Counted from the first letter of the stretch, positions 7,486-16,685 are shown. The stretch: 64,000 nt of DNA from Tistrella mobilis KA081020-065 (GCF_000264455.2 NC_017956.1:2710001-2774000); one strand, 5' to 3'. Translations and numbers: made by a program. The notes: generated from the sequence alone by a model not told the origin.

Positions 7486-8088
7486 ATGCCCCTGAACGCC
7501 CGCAAGGCGGTGCCGGCCGCCCTGGCCGCCATGCTTGCCGTCGCCACCGCCGCCCTGCCCGCCCGCGCCGACGGCACCTTCCCCACCAGCCTCGCCACCG
7601 AAGATCAGCAGCGGCTGGAGGCCTTCGACACCGCCCGCGCCGAGGCGGTCGCCGAGGCGCGCGCCGGTGGGTCGCCCGAGGATGTGTCGGTGCTGGACGA
7701 GGTGCTGAGCGGCGAGCCGACCACGATGGAACCGGCCGAGATGGCCGGGATCTGGCGCTGCCGGACGATCAAGCTGGGCGGGCTGTTGCCGCTCACCATC
7801 TATCGCGACTTCAAGTGCCGGATCACCGATGACGGCGGCGGGCTGCGGCTCGAAAAGCTGACCGGCTCGCAGCGGACCGGCGGCACCTTCTATGACTTGG
7901 CCGACGAGACCCGGCTGGGCTATGCTGGTGCCGGCTGGGTGGCGGGCGAGGCCCCCATGCAGTACGGTAGCGATCCCGAGCGCAACCAGGTCGGCTATCT
8001 GGTGGTGCTCGGCCCCGAGCGCATGCGGCTGGAACTGCCGCTGCCGCAGTTCGAGTCCAAGTTCGACATTCTGGAACTCAGGCGCTGA
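7486..8088 (+). CDS. DUF4893 domain protein, exported
   Basis: 200 residues. The N terminus MPLNARKAVPAALAAML followed by ALPARADG is a Sec-type signal peptide, so the protein is probably periplasmic. The body has AGIWRCRTIKLGG, PLTIYRDFKCRI, LEKLTGSQRTGG and a closing LELPLPQFESKFDILEL, which I recognise as the DUF4893 pattern. Its function is not known. I prefer the ATG at 7486 over the GTG at 7483 because GGAGG (7476-7480) is correctly spaced only for the former. Confidence 0.8.
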   Translation: MPLNARKAVPAALAAMLAVATAALPARADGTFPTSLATEDQQRLEAFDTARAEAVAEARAGGSPEDVSVLDEVLSGEPTTMEPAEMAGIWRCRTIKLGGLLPLTIYRDFKCRITDDGGGLRLEKLTGSQRTGGTFYDLADETRLGYAGAGWVAGEAPMQYGSDPERNQVGYLVVLGPERMRLELPLPQFESKFDILELRR

Positions 8089-8095
8089 CGGGACT

Positions 8096-9289
8096 TCAGG
8101 CGCTGAGTTGCCGGGGCCGGCCACGATCCATCAGCAGCGCCGAAATCGCCCGGCGCACCGGTGCGGCCCCGCGGCCCAGATCCATCACCGCCCGCCGGGC
8201 GAGGCGTGCGGCGGGGTCGTCGCGGGTGTAGAGCCCGACGATGGCATTGGTCGCAGCCCAGAGCGGGGCCGCGGTCAGCTTATGGCCGGCTTCGTAGCGA
8301 TGCAGCATCAAGGGTGACGTGATATCGCCATCGGTGCGGGCGGCGCGGATGATGCCGTCTGCCAGGCGGTCGGCGCTCTTCAGGCCCAGATTGAAGCCAT
8401 GGGCGGTGACCGGATGCATGCCGACCGCGGCATCGCCGATCAGCGCGAAGCGATGGCCGACGAAGCGGCGGGCCTGGACGGCGACCAGCGGCCAGCCATG
8501 GCGGGTACTCTCAAGCTGCATCCGGCCGAGGCGGCCATCGAGCCGGACCATGATCTCATCCGCGAAGGCCGCGGGGTCGAGCGCCGTCAGCCGCGCGATC
8601 TCGGCATGGGGCAGCGTCAGCACCACCGAGGAGCGGCGGCCCTTGAGCGGCAGCAACGCCACCGTCTGGCCGTGACCGAACCATTCGGTCGCCACACCGC
8701 CATGATCGACCTGATCGTGGCTCATCCGGCAGACCAGCATCGTCTTGCCGAAATCCACCTGATCCGCGGCAATGCCGCGGGCCTCGCGCATCTTCGAGAA
8801 CCGGGTATCGGCCGCGACCACCAGGCGGGCGGTCAGCTCGCGGCCATCCTCCAGATCGACCGCCATGCCATGCGGGCGCACCCGGATGCCGGTCGCCTTC
8901 AGACCGTCCAGGATCGTCGCGGAGGTCTGCTCGCGCACCGCGTCATGAAGCGCCCGCCGGATCAGGTGATTGGGCACCAGACGGCCCAGCGGGCGGCCAT
9001 CGGCGGCGCCGTCGAAGATCAGGCTGCGATGGCCGGCCCCGTTCAGCACCCGGGCGGCGCGGAGGGGGGCGGTCTCTCCGGCCGGGATCCGCGCCCAGGC
9101 GCCCAGCCGCTCCAGCACCGCCATGGAATGATGGGTGAGCGCGATCTCGCGGCCGTCGAAAGGCGGGTCGGCCAGCACGGCTGCCGGCTGCGGATCGATC
9201 AGGGTAACGTCGAGCCCGGTGCCGTCCAGCGCCCGCGCGAAGGCAAGCCCTGCCGGGCCCGCGCCGATCACCGCCACATCCGTCTGCAT
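8096..9289 (-). CDS. UbiH/COQ6-family FAD monooxygenase, possibly UbiM
   Basis: 397 residues with a complete flavoprotein hydroxylase pattern: VIGAGPAGLAFARAL (dinucleotide fold), REIALTHHSMAVLERLGAW, a middle VVAADTRFSKMRE in place of the classical DG motif, and ALIGDAAVGMHPVTAHGFNLG (second FAD motif). The family adds hydroxyl groups to the ubiquinone ring at the inner face of the membrane. The THHSM start block and ADTRFS motif suggest the UbiM branch, but UbiH or UbiF roles are equally possible from sequence alone. It lies convergent with the DUF4893 gene, 7 bases apart. Confidence 0.8.
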   Translation of the reverse strand: MQTDVAVIGAGPAGLAFARALDGTGLDVTLIDPQPAAVLADPPFDGREIALTHHSMAVLERLGAWARIPAGETAPLRAARVLNGAGHRSLIFDGAADGRPLGRLVPNHLIRRALHDAVREQTSATILDGLKATGIRVRPHGMAVDLEDGRELTARLVVAADTRFSKMREARGIAADQVDFGKTMLVCRMSHDQVDHGGVATEWFGHGQTVALLPLKGRRSSVVLTLPHAEIARLTALDPAAFADEIMVRLDGRLGRMQLESTRHGWPLVAVQARRFVGHRFALIGDAAVGMHPVTAHGFNLGLKSADRLADGIIRAARTDGDITSPLMLHRYEAGHKLTAAPLWAATNAIVGLYTRDDPAARLARRAVMDLGRGAAPVRRAISALLMDRGRPRQLSA

Positions 9290-9369
9290 GCGCCCCTCCT
9301 CCGTGACACCGGCCGCCGAGGCCGGGACGGCCTCGCGGGCGACAGGCTAGCAGCGGGCGCGGTGCGGTG

Positions 9370-10401
9370 CTATGCGGCGTTGTGTCCGGTGGCGGCACCC
9401 TTTGTCCTGGCGTCCGCTTCGGCCTCCGCCTCCGCTTCGGCGAGCCGGGCATAGCGGCGGGCCAGCACGGCGCAGACCATCAGCTGGATCTGGTGGAACA
9501 GCATCAGCGGCATCAGGATGGCGCCGGTATCGCGGCCGGCGAAGATCACATTGGCCATGGGCACGCCCGAAGCGAGGGTCTTCTTCGAGCCGCAGAACAC
9601 GATGGTGATCCGGTCGGCCCGCGAGAAGCCGAGCCAGCGCGAGCCCAGCATGGTGATCGCCAGCACCAGGGCCAGCAGCAGGCAGTCGACCACCAGCATC
9701 ACCGCCAGATCCAGCGCGCCCACCCGGTTCCAGAAGCCCGAGACCACCGCGCCCGAAAAGGCGAGATAAACGACCAGCACGATGGAACCGCGATCGACCA
9801 GCCCCAGCGGCTTGCGGTGCCGGCGCAGCCAGTCGCCGATCCAGCGTTCCAGCACCTGGCCGGCGATGAACGGCACCAGCAGCTGGAAGACGATCGCCTC
9901 CACCTGATCCAGCGACACCCCCTGGCCGCTGGCGCCGAACAGCAGCGCCACCATGGCCGGGGTGATGAACATGCCGAGGATGTTCGAGGCCGAGGCCGAG
10001 CATACCGCCGCCGGGACATTGCCACCGGCGATGGCGGTGAAGGCGATCGAGGACTGAACGGTGGAGGGCAGCACGCAGAGGAACAGCAGCCCCATCGCGA
10101 TCGCCGGCGACAGCACGCTTTCCGGCAGCAGATGGGTGATGGCAAGGCCCAGCACCGGGAAGATCACGAAGGTCGTGGCCAGCACCGCGATATGCAGGCG
10201 CCAGTTGGTCATGCCCTCGATCACGGTTGCGCGGGACAACCGGCCGCCATGGAGGAAGAACACCGTCGCGATGGCGACGGTCGCGACGTCGTGCAGGATC
10301 TCCGATGCCCGGCCGTCCACGGGCAGGAGCGAGGCGGTGGCGACCGCCAGGATCAGCGCCAGCACGAAACGGTCTGGTAGAATGCGCGACAACAGAGCCA
10401 T
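9370..10401 (-). CDS. bile acid:sodium symporter-like transporter (YfeH type)
   Basis: 343 residues with about nine to ten hydrophobic segments, including VFFLHGGRLSR, GLLFLCVLPSTVQSSIAFTAI, ASNILGMFITPAMVALLF and FCGSKKTLASGVPMANVIF. This is the SBF-like (YfeH/DUF4137) branch of the bile acid:sodium symporter superfamily, an inner-membrane transporter whose physiological substrate is unknown. ATG 10401 is preceded by GGGAGG at 7 bases; the frame continues to 10467 without support. The C terminus ends in a low-complexity EAEAEAEAD tail from 6-bp repeats. It is divergent from a LysR gene, as yfeH is from yfeR in enteric bacteria, so that regulator probably controls it. Confidence 0.85.
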   Translation of the reverse strand: MALLSRILPDRFVLALILAVATASLLPVDGRASEILHDVATVAIATVFFLHGGRLSRATVIEGMTNWRLHIAVLATTFVIFPVLGLAITHLLPESVLSPAIAMGLLFLCVLPSTVQSSIAFTAIAGGNVPAAVCSASASNILGMFITPAMVALLFGASGQGVSLDQVEAIVFQLLVPFIAGQVLERWIGDWLRRHRKPLGLVDRGSIVLVVYLAFSGAVVSGFWNRVGALDLAVMLVVDCLLLALVLAITMLGSRWLGFSRADRITIVFCGSKKTLASGVPMANVIFAGRDTGAILMPLMLFHQIQLMVCAVLARRYARLAEAEAEAEADARTKGAATGHNAA

Positions 10402-10461
10402 GGCCGTCCTCCCTTTTTGTTGTTCTGCGCCATCGCGGTTCAGGATGGAAGGAATAACAGG

Positions 10462-10478
10462 CATCATGTTTCACGATG
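10462..10478. promoter_or_regulatory. candidate LysR operator between transporter and lysR
   Basis: CATCATG TTT CACGATG is an interrupted palindrome with 7-base arms and one mismatch. It lies between the divergent transporter start (10401) and the LysR start (10510). The spacing fits LysR-type sites, but the assignment is an inference. Confidence 0.35.
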
Positions 10479-10509
10479 ACCGGATCCCCATCCCCGAGAG
10501 GCCGAGCCG

Positions 10510-11382
10510 ATGCTCGATCCCGTTCAGCTGCGCAGTTTCATGGCCGTGGCCGAGGCCGGCAGTTTTACGGCCGCCGCCCGCGGGCTGGGGCTCGGCCAGT
10601 CGACCGTCAGCCAGCATGTCGCCCGGCTGGAAGCGGCGGCCGGCCGGCGGCTCATCGATCGCGACACCCATCATCTGTCGCTGACGACGGATGGCGAAGC
10701 CATGCTCGGCTTCGCCCGCGCCATGCTGGCGGTCGAAGATCGCGCCCGGGCGCATTTCGCCGCCCGTGAACTCCATGGCCGGCTGCGCTTCGGCGCCTCG
10801 GAAGACTTCGTCACCAGCCGGCTCGGCCGGGTGCTGGAAAGCTTCGTGCGCGACCACCCGGCCATCGATCTGGAAATCACCGTCGCGCTCTCGGGCACGC
10901 TGCACCGCATGCTGGATGATGGCCTGCTGGATCTGGTGCTGGCCAAGCGGCGTCTGGGCCGCCCCCGCGGCCGGCCGGTGCACCGCGAGCCGCTGATCTG
11001 GGCGGCGCGCAGCCCGGACATCGCCGATCCGGCCCGGCCGCTGCCGCTGATCGCCTTTCCGCCCCCCAGCATTACCCGGGCAGCGGCGATCGACGCGCTC
11101 GACCGTGCCGGCCGGGCCTGGCGGATCGTCTGCACCTCGGGCAGCCTGAGCGGGCTCAAGGCCGCGGCCGATGCCGGGCTGGGCGTGATGGTCCAGCCCC
11201 GCAGCATGCGTCCCCAGGGCCTGGTGGAAATCGGCCCCGGCCCCGGCCTGCCGGCGCTGGAAGAGGTGGAGTTCATCATCGAGGACGTCTCGGTCCGCCG
11301 CCCGCCCGACAGCCCCGAAGCCCGCGCCGCCCGGATCCTGACCGAGGCGCTGGTGGTGGGGGGGATCTGGCGCAGCCCCTAG
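10510..11382 (+). CDS. LysR-type transcriptional regulator
   Basis: 290 residues. The N-terminal HTH is LRSFMAVAEAGSFTAAARGL, GLGQSTVSQHVARLEAAAGR, and a periplasmic-binding-protein-like effector domain covers residues 90-285. It is divergent from the bile-acid-symporter-like gene with 108 bp between starts, so it probably regulates that gene and itself. The organisation mirrors enteric YfeR/YfeH. GAGAGG lies upstream of the ATG. The effector is unknown. Confidence 0.9.
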   Translation: MLDPVQLRSFMAVAEAGSFTAAARGLGLGQSTVSQHVARLEAAAGRRLIDRDTHHLSLTTDGEAMLGFARAMLAVEDRARAHFAARELHGRLRFGASEDFVTSRLGRVLESFVRDHPAIDLEITVALSGTLHRMLDDGLLDLVLAKRRLGRPRGRPVHREPLIWAARSPDIADPARPLPLIAFPPPSITRAAAIDALDRAGRAWRIVCTSGSLSGLKAAADAGLGVMVQPRSMRPQGLVEIGPGPGLPALEEVEFIIEDVSVRRPPDSPEARAARILTEALVVGGIWRSP

Positions 11383-11385
11383 CGG

Positions 11386-11808
11386 CTAGGGAGAGATCAC
11401 CGCCATGCCGAGCGCGCGACCTGCCGCCGCCATGCGCCGGTCCAGAGTGCACATCACCAGATCATGGCGGCTGGCCACCGCCAGATGAAGCGCATCCCCG
11501 GCACGCAGGCCGAGAGCATGGTGTCTGGCATATCTTGCGGCCTTCAGAAAATCCTCCGCCGCGATCTGGAGAACGGATATTCCATCATCAAGCATGGTTG
11601 CGAAGGTGCTCTCGACATCTTCGCCAGTCGACGGGCTGATCTGCGCTGTCCGGATCTTGAGCGACAGTGCGGATGCAAATTCCGTGATCGTCCAGCGACT
11701 GATCCAGAGCCCCTGAGATTGATAGTTTTCCAGCCACAGAATCACGCGCTCAGTGGCTGTCTCACGAGTCAGCCCCGAGACAAGAATGGAGGTGTCCAGG
11801 TAATACAT
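11386..11808 (-). CDS. vapC: VapC-type PIN-domain toxin ribonuclease
   Basis: 140 residues with all four acidic PIN positions: D5 (YYLDTS), E43 (ITEFAS), D105 (RAGDALHL) and D123 (TLDRRM). VapC toxins are Mg-dependent endoribonucleases, often cutting tRNA or rRNA, silenced by a co-encoded antitoxin. The ATG follows the antitoxin stop directly (TGAATG), typical of toxin-antitoxin operons. GC is visibly lower than in neighbouring genes, for example the AT-rich first 150 bases, which suggests acquisition by transfer. Confidence 0.9.
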   Translation of the reverse strand: MYYLDTSILVSGLTRETATERVILWLENYQSQGLWISRWTITEFASALSLKIRTAQISPSTGEDVESTFATMLDDGISVLQIAAEDFLKAARYARHHALGLRAGDALHLAVASRHDLVMCTLDRRMAAAGRALGMAVISP

Positions 11809-12096
11809 TCAGAAGCGATCTTCGTCCCGCATCCGCCGGACGAAATCACCCGCCTCCTCCGGCTGCAGCGGCATGCGCGCGGTCAACGCCCTCAACCGGT
11901 TCAGATCGATGCCCTTGCCCGGCCTGCGCCCACGCCCCTCGTGCCCGGACGCTTCGGGATCGCCCCCGTCATCCCATCCGACCAGCCGTGCGACCGGCTG
12001 CCCATTGCGGATGATGACCACCGTATCACCCGCTTCGGCACGGTCGACCAGTTCGTCAAGCCGGATCCGGGCATCCTGAAGATTGACGCGGCTCAT
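11809..12096 (-). CDS. Phd/YefM-like antitoxin partner of the PIN toxin
   Basis: 95 residues. The N terminus MSRVNLQDARIRLDELVDRA followed by GDTVVIIRNGQPVARLVGW is the Phd/YefM DNA-binding and dimerisation fold. The C-terminal half (RPGKGIDLNRLRALTARM and onward) would wrap the toxin. I chose ATG 12096 because the homology begins there, although the frame is open to 12276. Such antitoxins also repress their own operon. The upstream bases 12140-12220 are unusually AT-rich and probably hold the promoter. Confidence 0.85.
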   Translation of the reverse strand: MSRVNLQDARIRLDELVDRAEAGDTVVIIRNGQPVARLVGWDDGGDPEASGHEGRGRRPGKGIDLNRLRALTARMPLQPEEAGDFVRRMRDEDRF

Positions 12097-12214
12097 GATC
12101 ACCCTCGGCTGACATCCACAGCCACATCCCTGACTGGGCGGCTGAACTAAATATGCGGCCGGCGAGCTGCGACCGCAACCCGGAACCCGTCTACAATCTT
12201 GAAATATATAAGAT

Positions 12215-13159
12215 CTACTCCTGCGAGCGATGGTCCTGCAGGCCGGCATGGGCAGAGACCTGCCCCCGTTCCCCAACCACCTCCCGCACCACCCCGCGCA
12301 GCCAGCGATGGACCGGATCGGCGTCCATCCGCGGGTGCCAGAGCAGCGAGATGGTGATGTCGGGCACCGGCAGCGGCAGGGGGATGGTGACGAGGCCGTC
12401 GCGCAGCCGGCCGGTGGACCGCTCGGGCACGGTAGCGATCAGCCCGCCGTCGCGGACCAGGGAAAGGGCGGCCGAGAAGCTGGCGACGGTGGTGATCACC
12501 CGCCGCTCCAGCCCCAGCACCGCCAGCGCCTGATCGACGGCTTCGTGGCCCGTGGGCCGGCGCGCCACGCGGACATGGTCCCCCGCGGCATAAAGTGCCG
12601 GCGTCGCCCGGGGCGCGCTGGCCAGCGCATGGTCGGCACGCACCACCGCGACGAAGCGGTCGCGGAACAGGGCCTGGGCCCGCAATTCGGGCCCCGCGGT
12701 CCCGTCCGCCACCCCCGTTTCCAGATCCACCACCCCGTTGCGCAGCGCCGTGCCGTCCTTGTCGGTGCGGGCGACGAAATGCAGCCGCACGCCCGGCGCC
12801 TCCCGCGCGATGCGCCCGAGCAGGGCCAGGCCGAAGGTCTCGACGAAACCTTCTCGGGTTCTGAAGGTGAAATCGCGCCCGATCCGGGCCAGGTCGGGCG
12901 GGGCTGCCGGCCGCAACAGGGCGGCCGCATCGCGCACAAGCCGCGCCGCCTCGTCCCGCAGTTCCAGCGCCCGCGGGGTCGGCACCAGGCCGCGGCCGGC
13001 CCGGACCAGAAGCGGATCGCCGGTGATTTCGCGCAGCCGCGCCAGTACCCGGCTGGTCGCCGAGGCGCTGAGCTGCAGCCGCGCGGCCGCCCGGGCGACG
13101 CTGCATTCGCCGAGCAGCGCGTCGAGCGCGATGAGCAGGTTGAGATCAGGTGTCGACAT
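12215..13159 (-). CDS. LysR-type transcriptional regulator
   Basis: 314 residues from ATG 13159 (MSTPDLNLLIALDALLGECS). The HTH reads VARAAARLQLSASATSRVLARLREITGD in segments, followed by an effector domain of the NodD/PnbR-like class. It is divergent from an MFS exporter gene with 145 bp between starts and an interrupted palindrome inside, so it probably regulates that pump. The frame runs open to 13411, but that part overlaps the exporter and is not coding. Confidence 0.9.
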   Translation of the reverse strand: MSTPDLNLLIALDALLGECSVARAAARLQLSASATSRVLARLREITGDPLLVRAGRGLVPTPRALELRDEAARLVRDAAALLRPAAPPDLARIGRDFTFRTREGFVETFGLALLGRIAREAPGVRLHFVARTDKDGTALRNGVVDLETGVADGTAGPELRAQALFRDRFVAVVRADHALASAPRATPALYAAGDHVRVARRPTGHEAVDQALAVLGLERRVITTVASFSAALSLVRDGGLIATVPERSTGRLRDGLVTIPLPLPVPDITISLLWHPRMDADPVHRWLRGVVREVVGERGQVSAHAGLQDHRSQE

Positions 13160-13203
13160 GCCGGAATGATAACACACCAACCGGCACGACATATGGCGTG
13201 CAA

Positions 13204-13220
13204 TGCAGCTATTGACTGCA
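13204..13220. promoter_or_regulatory. candidate LysR-type operator
   Basis: TGCAG-N7-CTGCA, a perfect 5-base inverted repeat of LysR geometry, in the region between lysR (13159) and the MFS gene (13305). Binding by the adjacent LysR is inferred from position. Confidence 0.4.
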
Positions 13221-13304
13221 AATGCTGTGCCTTCCGCCATGTCTGGCCGGGGTGCAGGCTGTCTGCAGCTCCTGAGCCGGAGCAGGAGACCGACGGAGAC
13301 CCCC

Positions 13305-14750
13305 ATGACAGACATGCCCGCCTCACCACCCATCTCTGCCCCCGGCCGCGCGGGCCTGATTGGCCTCGCCCTGTCGATGCTGACCGCCTCGCTCGGCGTC
13401 AGTATCGCCAATGTCGCCCTGCCGACCCTGGCCCTTGCCCTCCACGTGCCTTTTCAGGCGGTGCAATGGGTGGTGCTGGCCTATCTGCTGGCCGTCACGG
13501 TCGCGATCGTGGGCGTCGGGCGGCTGGGGGATGCACTCGGGCGCCGGCGGGTGCTCTCGGCCGGGCTGGGGCTCTTCGCCCTCGCCTCCGCCTTCTGCGG
13601 GCTGGCCCCCTCGTTCGAACTGCTGGTTGCAGCCCGGGCGCTCCAGGGGCTGGGGGCAGCCGCGCTGATGGCCCTGACGCTCGCACTGGTTCGCGAGACG
13701 GTACCAGCGGAGCGCACCGGCGCCGCCATGGGGCTGCTCGGCACAACCTCCGCCATCGGTACCGCACTCGGCCCCTCCATGGGCGGGCTGCTGATCGCCG
13801 CTGCCGGCTGGCGGGCGGTGTTCGTGGTGCTGGTGCCCGCGGCGCTCGCCGCTCTGCTGCTGATCCGCCGGGGCCTGCCTGCCTCTCCTGCCCCCACCCC
13901 GGCCACAACGCTCCGGCAGGGACTCGACCTGCCCGGCACGCTGGTGCTGGCGCTCACCCTCGCCGCCTATGCCCTGGCCATGACCCGGCCTCACGGGCTG
14001 GATGCCATCGGCTTCGGCCTGCTCGGCCTCGCGGGCCTCGGCGTCACGATCTTCCTGGCCGTGGAGCAGCGTGCCGGGTCCCCCCTGATCCGGCCGGCGG
14101 CTCTCCGCGACCCGCTGCTCGCCAGCGGGCTGATCTGCAACCTGCTGATCGCGACCGTGATCATGACCACGCTGGTGGTCGCGCCCTTCTACCTCTCGCA
14201 CACGCTCGGCCTCGACACCGCCCTGGTCGGGCTGGTGATGTCCGCGGGCCCCGTGCTCTCGGCCCTGACCGGCGTTCCGCTCGGCCGGCTGGTCGATCGT
14301 GTCGATGCCGGGCTGATGGCGGTGGCGGGGCTCGGCGCCATGGCCACGGGGGCCACCCTGCTCGCGCTTCTGCCGGCCTGGTTCGGCCTGCCCGGCTATC
14401 TTGCCGGTATCGTGGTGCTCACACCCGGCTATCAGCTGTTCCAGGCCGCCAACAACACCCAGATCATGAGCGCGGTGCCGGCCGACCGGCGCGGCGTCAC
14501 CTCGGGCATGCTCGGTCTTGCCCGCAATCTGGGGCTGGTGACCGGTGCGGCGGTGATGGGCGCGGTTTTTGCCGCAGCCGCGGGCGGGGACGTTGCCACC
14601 GCCGGTGCCGATGCGGTTGCCCGGGGGCTGCGCATCACCTTCGCCACGGCCGCCGCGCTGATGCTGGCCGGCATCGTCGTCGCGCTTCTGGGGCGCATGA
14701 TGGCCGGCCGGCGGGCTTCGGCCCTCAGATCCAGGCAGGATCGGTCGTGA
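13305..14750 (+). CDS. MFS drug/solute exporter, DHA2-like
   Basis: 481 residues with about 12-14 membrane segments. MFS signatures are visible: GRLGDALGRRRVL between TM2 and TM3, and the antiporter-type motif LGPSMGGLLI in TM5. Members of this family export drugs or metabolites in exchange for protons. ATG 13305 was chosen for the GGAG 7 bases before it; the frame opens at 13203. The divergent LysR gene is the probable regulator. The last 26 bases overlap the end of the convergent CDF gene. Confidence 0.85.
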   Translation: MTDMPASPPISAPGRAGLIGLALSMLTASLGVSIANVALPTLALALHVPFQAVQWVVLAYLLAVTVAIVGVGRLGDALGRRRVLSAGLGLFALASAFCGLAPSFELLVAARALQGLGAAALMALTLALVRETVPAERTGAAMGLLGTTSAIGTALGPSMGGLLIAAAGWRAVFVVLVPAALAALLLIRRGLPASPAPTPATTLRQGLDLPGTLVLALTLAAYALAMTRPHGLDAIGFGLLGLAGLGVTIFLAVEQRAGSPLIRPAALRDPLLASGLICNLLIATVIMTTLVVAPFYLSHTLGLDTALVGLVMSAGPVLSALTGVPLGRLVDRVDAGLMAVAGLGAMATGATLLALLPAWFGLPGYLAGIVVLTPGYQLFQAANNTQIMSAVPADRRGVTSGMLGLARNLGLVTGAAVMGAVFAAAAGGDVATAGADAVARGLRITFATAAALMLAGIVVALLGRMMAGRRASALRSRQDRS

Positions 14751-15624
14751 ACACGATGGTCAGCCAGCGATGCGGGCCGGCCTCGCCCAGTGCCTCGCCG
14801 ATCTCGCGGCGGATGCCGTCGAACCAGGCGGTCGTGCCCGGATGATCGGCGGGCACCACCACATGGATCTCGATGAACCGGCCGCGGCCGACCTTGGCGG
14901 CATAGCTGGAATAGGTGGTAAAGCCGTGCCGCGCCACCACCGCATCCATCACCCGCCGCACCCGGGCATCCAGCGTGTCGGGGGTCATCAGGAAGATCTC
15001 GGTCGCCGCCCGCCACACGATCCGCGCCGGCACCGGCAGCAGGCAGAGCGTCAGCACCATCAGCACCGCCGGGTCGACATAGGGGGTGAGCCACGCATGG
15101 GGTGTGCCGTCCAGAATGGCCCCCGCGACGAAGGCCGCCAGCAGCGCGCTGGTGATCAGCGCCGAGAGCAGCCAGCCCCGCGCATCCAGCGCCAGCAGGT
15201 CCGAGCCGATCTGCCGGTTGGCGCGCCGGCCATAGGCGAACATGGTGAAGCCGATCGCAGCCACTACCACCGCATAGCCGGCCGCCCAGCCGAAGGCCAG
15301 CGGCCGGCCGCCGGCCAGAAGATCGGTCGCCGCGGTCACGAAGGCATAGCCGCAGAGCAGCAGGGTGATGCCGCCATTGACCGCGATCACCATCGGCTCG
15401 ATATGCCAGAAACCGTGCTGGAAGCGCCGGCTGTCCTCGCGGGCGACCAGACGGGTGACCATCAGCGACAGCAGCGACAGGGCGGCATCCAGCACCGAGA
15501 ACACGCCGTCGAAGATGATCGACTGCGCGCCCGAGGCCAGGCCGAAGCCGATCCCCAGCGCCGAGACCAGCAGGGTGGCGGCAATCGACCGGCGCAGAAC
15601 CCGGGCTTCATGCGCGACGGTCAT
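14725..15624 (-). CDS. cation diffusion facilitator family transporter
   Basis: 299 residues. Six hydrophobic segments are followed by a cytoplasmic domain (YSSYAAKVGRGRFIEIHVVV). TM2 carries D39 and D46 (FDGVFSVLDA), and the TM3 entry has QHGFWHIEPM, as in CDF divalent-metal exporters. The usual TM5 HxxxD metal pair is replaced by ALDARGWLLSALITS, so the metal cannot be inferred. Its ATG overlaps the upstream LysR stop (ATGA), indicating an operon, and its end overlaps the MFS gene by 26 bases on the opposite strand. Confidence 0.85.
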   Translation of the reverse strand: MTVAHEARVLRRSIAATLLVSALGIGFGLASGAQSIIFDGVFSVLDAALSLLSLMVTRLVAREDSRRFQHGFWHIEPMVIAVNGGITLLLCGYAFVTAATDLLAGGRPLAFGWAAGYAVVVAAIGFTMFAYGRRANRQIGSDLLALDARGWLLSALITSALLAAFVAGAILDGTPHAWLTPYVDPAVLMVLTLCLLPVPARIVWRAATEIFLMTPDTLDARVRRVMDAVVARHGFTTYSSYAAKVGRGRFIEIHVVVPADHPGTTAWFDGIRREIGEALGEAGPHRWLTIVFTTDPAWI

Positions 15625-16568
15625 GGGCGATCCTCCCGGCCGGAGGCGGGCAGCGCCGCCGCCCGCTCGCGCAGAACCCGCCGCGCGACGTCGATGAAGG
15701 CCCGCAGCTTGGGCTGATTGCGGCTGCGGTCGGGGAAATAGAGCCGCAGCCCGTCCGAGACCGGCAGCCAGTCCGCCAGCACCGTCTCCAGCCGGCCGGT
15801 CGCAAGATCATCGGCGATCTGCAGATCGGCGGCATAGATCAGCCCCAGCCCCGCCAGAGCCAGTTCGCGCATCAGGGCGGCATCGTTCACGATCGTCGCC
15901 CCCGGCGGGTCCAGCCGGAAGGCCTCGGTCCCGCGTTCGAATTCCCAGCGATAGATCATGCCCGAAGTCGGATAGCGATAGCGGATGCAGTCATGGCCAT
16001 CCAGCAGCGCCCGCGGTTCCGACGGCCGGCCATGGGTGTCGAAATAGCCGGGCGTGCCCGCGACCACCCAATGGAATTCGCGGGTCAGCGGCAGGGTGAT
16101 CATGTCGCGGGCGATGAATTCGCCGATCCGGATGCCGGCATCGAAACCTTCATCGGCCAGATCCACCGCCGCATCCTGCACCGCCACCTCGACCGTTACC
16201 GCCGGATAGAGCCGGCGCAGGACCGGCAGCACCGGCACCATCACCAGATCCACCGCCAGCCGCGGCACGGTCAGACGCAGATGGCCCTGCGGCCGGCCGC
16301 GGAAATCGTCCAGGCGGTCGAAGGCGGCGGTCATGTCGGCCATGGCCGGGGCCAGCCTCGCCTTCAGCGCCTCCCCCGCCTCGGTCAGCCCCACTTTGCG
16401 GGTGGTGCGGTGAAACAGCGCCACCCCGGTGCGCAGCTCCAGCGCCCGCACGGCTTGGCTGACGGCGGCCGGCGTCACCCCCAGCACGCCCGCCGCGCGC
16501 CGGAAGCTCGCCTGCTCGGCCACTGCCAGGAATTCGGCCACGCCCTGAAAGGCGTCGCTCCGCGACAT
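15621..16568 (-). CDS. LysR-type transcriptional regulator
   Basis: 315 residues. The HTH is VAEFLAVAEQASFRRAAGVL, GVTPAAVSQAVRALELRTGV, and the effector domain resembles the CrgA/YhjC-type class (FDAGIRIGEF, FHWVVAGTPGYF). It is divergent from an aldo/keto reductase (start 16686), a common pair, and overlaps the CDF transporter gene downstream by 4 bases. An 11-bp palindrome lies between the divergent starts. Confidence 0.9.
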   Translation of the reverse strand: MSRSDAFQGVAEFLAVAEQASFRRAAGVLGVTPAAVSQAVRALELRTGVALFHRTTRKVGLTEAGEALKARLAPAMADMTAAFDRLDDFRGRPQGHLRLTVPRLAVDLVMVPVLPVLRRLYPAVTVEVAVQDAAVDLADEGFDAGIRIGEFIARDMITLPLTREFHWVVAGTPGYFDTHGRPSEPRALLDGHDCIRYRYPTSGMIYRWEFERGTEAFRLDPPGATIVNDAALMRELALAGLGLIYAADLQIADDLATGRLETVLADWLPVSDGLRLYFPDRSRNQPKLRAFIDVARRVLRERAAALPASGREDRP

Positions 16569-16585
16569 CGAACACCTCGATTAGA

Positions 16586-16596
16586 AAGTTGAACTT
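16586..16596. promoter_or_regulatory. candidate operator for the LysR/aldo-keto reductase pair
   Basis: AAGTT-G-AACTT is a perfect palindrome 18 bases upstream of the LysR ATG within an AT-rich stretch. The position suggests autoregulation or control of the divergent reductase. Confidence 0.4.
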
Positions 16597-16685
16597 AACA
16601 GACTGGATATCACTACACGATTTTCATGACGCTTTCACCGGAGGAGGATCAGCTATCGGATCCGTTATCGGGAAAGGCCCCGCTC

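Noticed and set aside
9400-9450. Short GCCTCC/GCTTCG repeats near the end of the transporter gene
   Set aside because: They only encode the low-complexity EAEAEAEAD tail; not a regulatory repeat or CRISPR.
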